7,717 nt of DNA from positions 1 through 7,717 of the forward strand of contig WJOQ01000276.1 in the NCBI GenBank assembly GCA_009618505.1, in the 5' to 3' direction. Below are positions 6,169 through 7,717 of this stretch, in pieces. Origin of the DNA: Clostridia bacterium (GTDB lineage Bacteria; Aerophobota; Aerophobia; Aerophobales; AE-B3A). The notes beneath the pieces were generated by a model, which was given only the letters and a program-made list of their open reading frames with translations, did not search any database and was not told where the DNA came from. The translations under genes were made by a program, and so were the position numbers. Each line of letters opens with the position of its first letter. Positions within the stretch are counted from its first letter, which is position 1.

Positions 6169-7152
6169 ATGATAATTACCCAGACGCCGCTAAGAATTAG
6201 CTTCTTTGGCGGTGGGACCGACTTTAAAGACTATTACCGCCTCGGCGAAGGCGGGGCTGTGTTGAGTACAGCCATTGACAAGTGTATTTATGTAATCATT
6301 AAAAAAAGGTTTGATGATAAAATATATATAAATTACTCTCGCAAGGAAATTATAGACAGTGTAGATGAAATTAGACATGATTTAGTGAGAGAAACTATGC
6401 GAAAAACTGGAATAGACAAGGGAGTTGAGATAACTACCTTGGCTGACGTTCCTTCGGAGGGTACCGGCTTAGGCTCCTCCGGCTCAGTTACGGTTGGACT
6501 CCTCAATACTTTTTACCTCTATCAGGTTCAGTCTCAGTCAGCCGCAATGCTGGCCCGGCAAGCCTGTGAGATAGAGATTGACATCTTAGAAAGACCCATT
6601 GGAAAGCAAGATCAATACAGTGCTGCTTTCGGTAATCTAAATCTGATAAAATTTAATCCGGACGACACAGTAATTCTACAGCACCTATCAATAGATGAGG
6701 AAGTAAAACGAGAGCTAGAAGCCAATTTGATGCTTATTTATACAGGAATTACCAGAAGGTCGAGTGATATTCTCTCTGAACAAAAAAAGAACATCAAAGA
6801 CAAAATAAGCGTCCTTAATGACATAAGAGATATGGTAGAAGAGGGAAAAGAATGCCTTATTAAAGGAAAACTAGATGAGTTTGGAAGGCTTCTTCACCAG
6901 GGGTGGGAACTAAAGAAAAAACTTGCCCAGGGAATAAACAATCCCCGAATTGAAGAGATTTACCAGGCTGCCCGCAAGGCCGGCGCTCTGGGAGGAAAAA
7001 TCTCCGGAGCGGGAGGAGGCGGATTTTTACTTCTCTATTGTCCTGTCGAGCAGCAAAGCCAGGTAAGAAAAGCTTTAAGGAACTTAAGAGAACTACCTTT
7101 TCGTTTTGAAGAGGAAGGGACTAAAGCAATCTTTAATGTGAGGGAAGGATGA
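6169..7152 (+). CDS. hddA: D-glycero-alpha-D-manno-heptose-7-phosphate kinase (GHMP family)
   Basis: A 327-residue GHMP-superfamily sugar kinase of the HddA type, expected to phosphorylate D-glycero-D-manno-heptose 7-phosphate at C1 using ATP, a step towards GDP-activated heptose. The N-terminus TPLRISFFGGGTDF (6-19) is the HddA/FKP-like substrate-binding start. The phosphate-binding GHMP motif is PSEGTGLGSSGSVTVGLL (95-112), GKQDQYSAAFGNLNLIKF (145-162) is typical of heptose kinases, and the C-terminal motif 3 is GGKISGAGGGGFLLLY (275-290). Length is normal for the family. The ATG at 6169 places the conserved PLRIS at the usual distance from the start; the ribosome binding site is weak. The stop overlaps the ATG at 7149 in an ATGA junction, and the SIS isomerase that follows supplies the substrate in the known pathway. 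A fucokinase- or GlcNAc-like specificity cannot be excluded, but the neighbour favours heptose. Confidence 0.9.
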   Translation: MIITQTPLRISFFGGGTDFKDYYRLGEGGAVLSTAIDKCIYVIIKKRFDDKIYINYSRKEIIDSVDEIRHDLVRETMRKTGIDKGVEITTLADVPSEGTGLGSSGSVTVGLLNTFYLYQVQSQSAAMLARQACEIEIDILERPIGKQDQYSAAFGNLNLIKFNPDDTVILQHLSIDEEVKRELEANLMLIYTGITRRSSDILSEQKKNIKDKISVLNDIRDMVEEGKECLIKGKLDEFGRLLHQGWELKKKLAQGINNPRIEEIYQAARKAGALGGKISGAGGGGFLLLYCPVEQQSQVRKALRNLRELPFRFEEEGTKAIFNVREG

Positions 7153-7157
7153 AAGGA
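7152..7157 (+). promoter_or_regulatory. ribosome binding site favouring the ATG at 7167
   Basis: AAAGGA sits nine bases before the ATG at 7167. The earlier in-frame ATG at 7149 has purines directly against it and poorer spacing. Confidence 0.5.
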
Positions 7158-7166
7158 AAAGATAGA

Positions 7167-7717
7167 ATGAGTTTTGTTGAAGAATATCTAAGAGAATTAA
7201 AAGAAACTCTGGACAAATTACCTTACTCTCAGATTGAGAGAATTAAGGATATTTTGCTCGGGGCTTATAGGAAAGATAAGAAGGTTTTTATTATGGGAAA
7301 CGGAGGAAGTGCAGCCACGGCCTCCCATTTTGCCTGTGACCTGGCAAAAGGAACCGCCGGGAAGGATGATTCCAGGAAAAGATTCAAGGTCATCGCCCTA
7401 ACTGATAGTGTGCCCATCATTACCGCCTGGGCAAATGATACAGCCTACGAAAATATCTTCCTTGAGCAACTAAAGAGTCTATTGGATGCGGGAGATGTGG
7501 TAATTGCTATCAGCGGCAGTGGTAATTCAAAAAATGTCATCAAGGCAGTAGAATATGCTAACGCCCAGAAAGCTTTAACCATCGGATTAACAGGCTTTAG
7601 GGGAGGAAAACTAAAGGGCATGGTGCAAGAATGTTTGGTTGTGCCAAGTCACTCCCTGGAGCAAATTGAGGATGTGCACCTGATTCTGGAACATATTCTC
7701 TGTTCCTGGCTAAGAGC
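7167..7717 (+). CDS. gmhA: SIS-domain phosphoheptose isomerase, GmhA-like (3' partial)
   Basis: 183 residues are visible before the window ends; the family is about 190-200 residues, so only the tail is missing. GmhA converts sedoheptulose 7-phosphate to D-glycero-D-manno-heptose 7-phosphate, the substrate of the HddA-type kinase encoded just upstream. The SIS domain shows MGNGGSAATASHF (43-55), TAWANDTAYENIF (86-98), the phosphate-binding SGSGNS (116-121), LTGFRGGKLKG (141-151) and EQIEDVH (165-171), whose Gln and His match conserved catalytic positions of GmhA. The residue matching the catalytic Glu of E. coli GmhA (second E of HFAEEL) is Asp here (HFACDL, residues 54-59). An alternative start at 7149 would add six residues and overlap the kinase stop; the better-spaced AAAGGA and the start of homology favour 7167. 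Translational coupling with the kinase is likely. Confidence 0.9.
   Translation, partial: MSFVEEYLRELKETLDKLPYSQIERIKDILLGAYRKDKKVFIMGNGGSAATASHFACDLAKGTAGKDDSRKRFKVIALTDSVPIITAWANDTAYENIFLEQLKSLLDAGDVVIAISGSGNSKNVIKAVEYANAQKALTIGLTGFRGGKLKGMVQECLVVPSHSLEQIEDVHLILEHILCSWLR

Noticed and set aside
1..7717. CRISPR array, tRNA or rRNA genes
   Set aside because: No regularly spaced direct repeats, tRNA-like cloverleaf arms or rRNA signature sequences were seen in the gaps.

Overview
The window is part of a bacterial surface-polysaccharide (O-antigen, capsule or exopolysaccharide) biosynthesis cluster. All convincing genes lie on the + strand. GC content looks moderate, Arg is often AGA/AGG, two genes start with TTG, and several junctions are tightly packed or overlapping. 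The sequence gives no decisive taxonomic marker. The style fits an anaerobic or uncultivated bacterial lineage with a moderate-GC genome, but that is only an impression.

Layout, left to right. At 2-601 is the C-terminal half of a GT4-type (GT-B fold) glycosyltransferase cut by the window edge. A class I SAM methyltransferase (598-1401) overlaps its stop codon. A 233-bp gap with no convincing gene follows. Next come a WcaI/WbuB-like GT4 glycosyltransferase (1635-2876) and a full-length polyprenyl-phosphate sugar phosphotransferase (2924-4342), which would start the lipid-linked glycan. The 431-bp gap at 4343-4773 is the most structured non-coding part. It holds a REP-like dispersed repeat (GAGATTGC...CTCGCAATGAC) and a 300-bp MITE-like insertion. 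The insertion has 26-bp terminal inverted repeats and a 7-bp target duplication, and inside it appears to lie a decayed transposase zinc ribbon. After the gap come an extended-SDR sugar-nucleotide epimerase carrying a cysteine-bearing insert (4774-5889), a 279-bp AT-rich gap, a HddA-type heptose-7-phosphate GHMP kinase (6169-7152) and a GmhA-type SIS-domain sugar-phosphate isomerase that runs off the right edge.

How the genes fit together (inference). The isomerase and kinase would supply D-glycero-D-manno-heptose 1,7-bisphosphate for a nucleotide-activated heptose. The epimerase would make a second sugar nucleotide, possibly a 6-deoxyhexose such as dTDP-6-deoxytalose. The phosphotransferase loads the first sugar-1-phosphate on undecaprenyl phosphate, the two glycosyltransferases extend the chain, and the methyltransferase may decorate it. 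The remaining heptose genes (a GmhB-type phosphatase and an HddC-type nucleotidyltransferase), a flippase and a polymerase are not in the window.

I do not see a clearly new biological system. The best leads are the MITE-like element and its nested target, the cysteine-bearing insert in the epimerase, and the altered active-site residue in the SIS protein.
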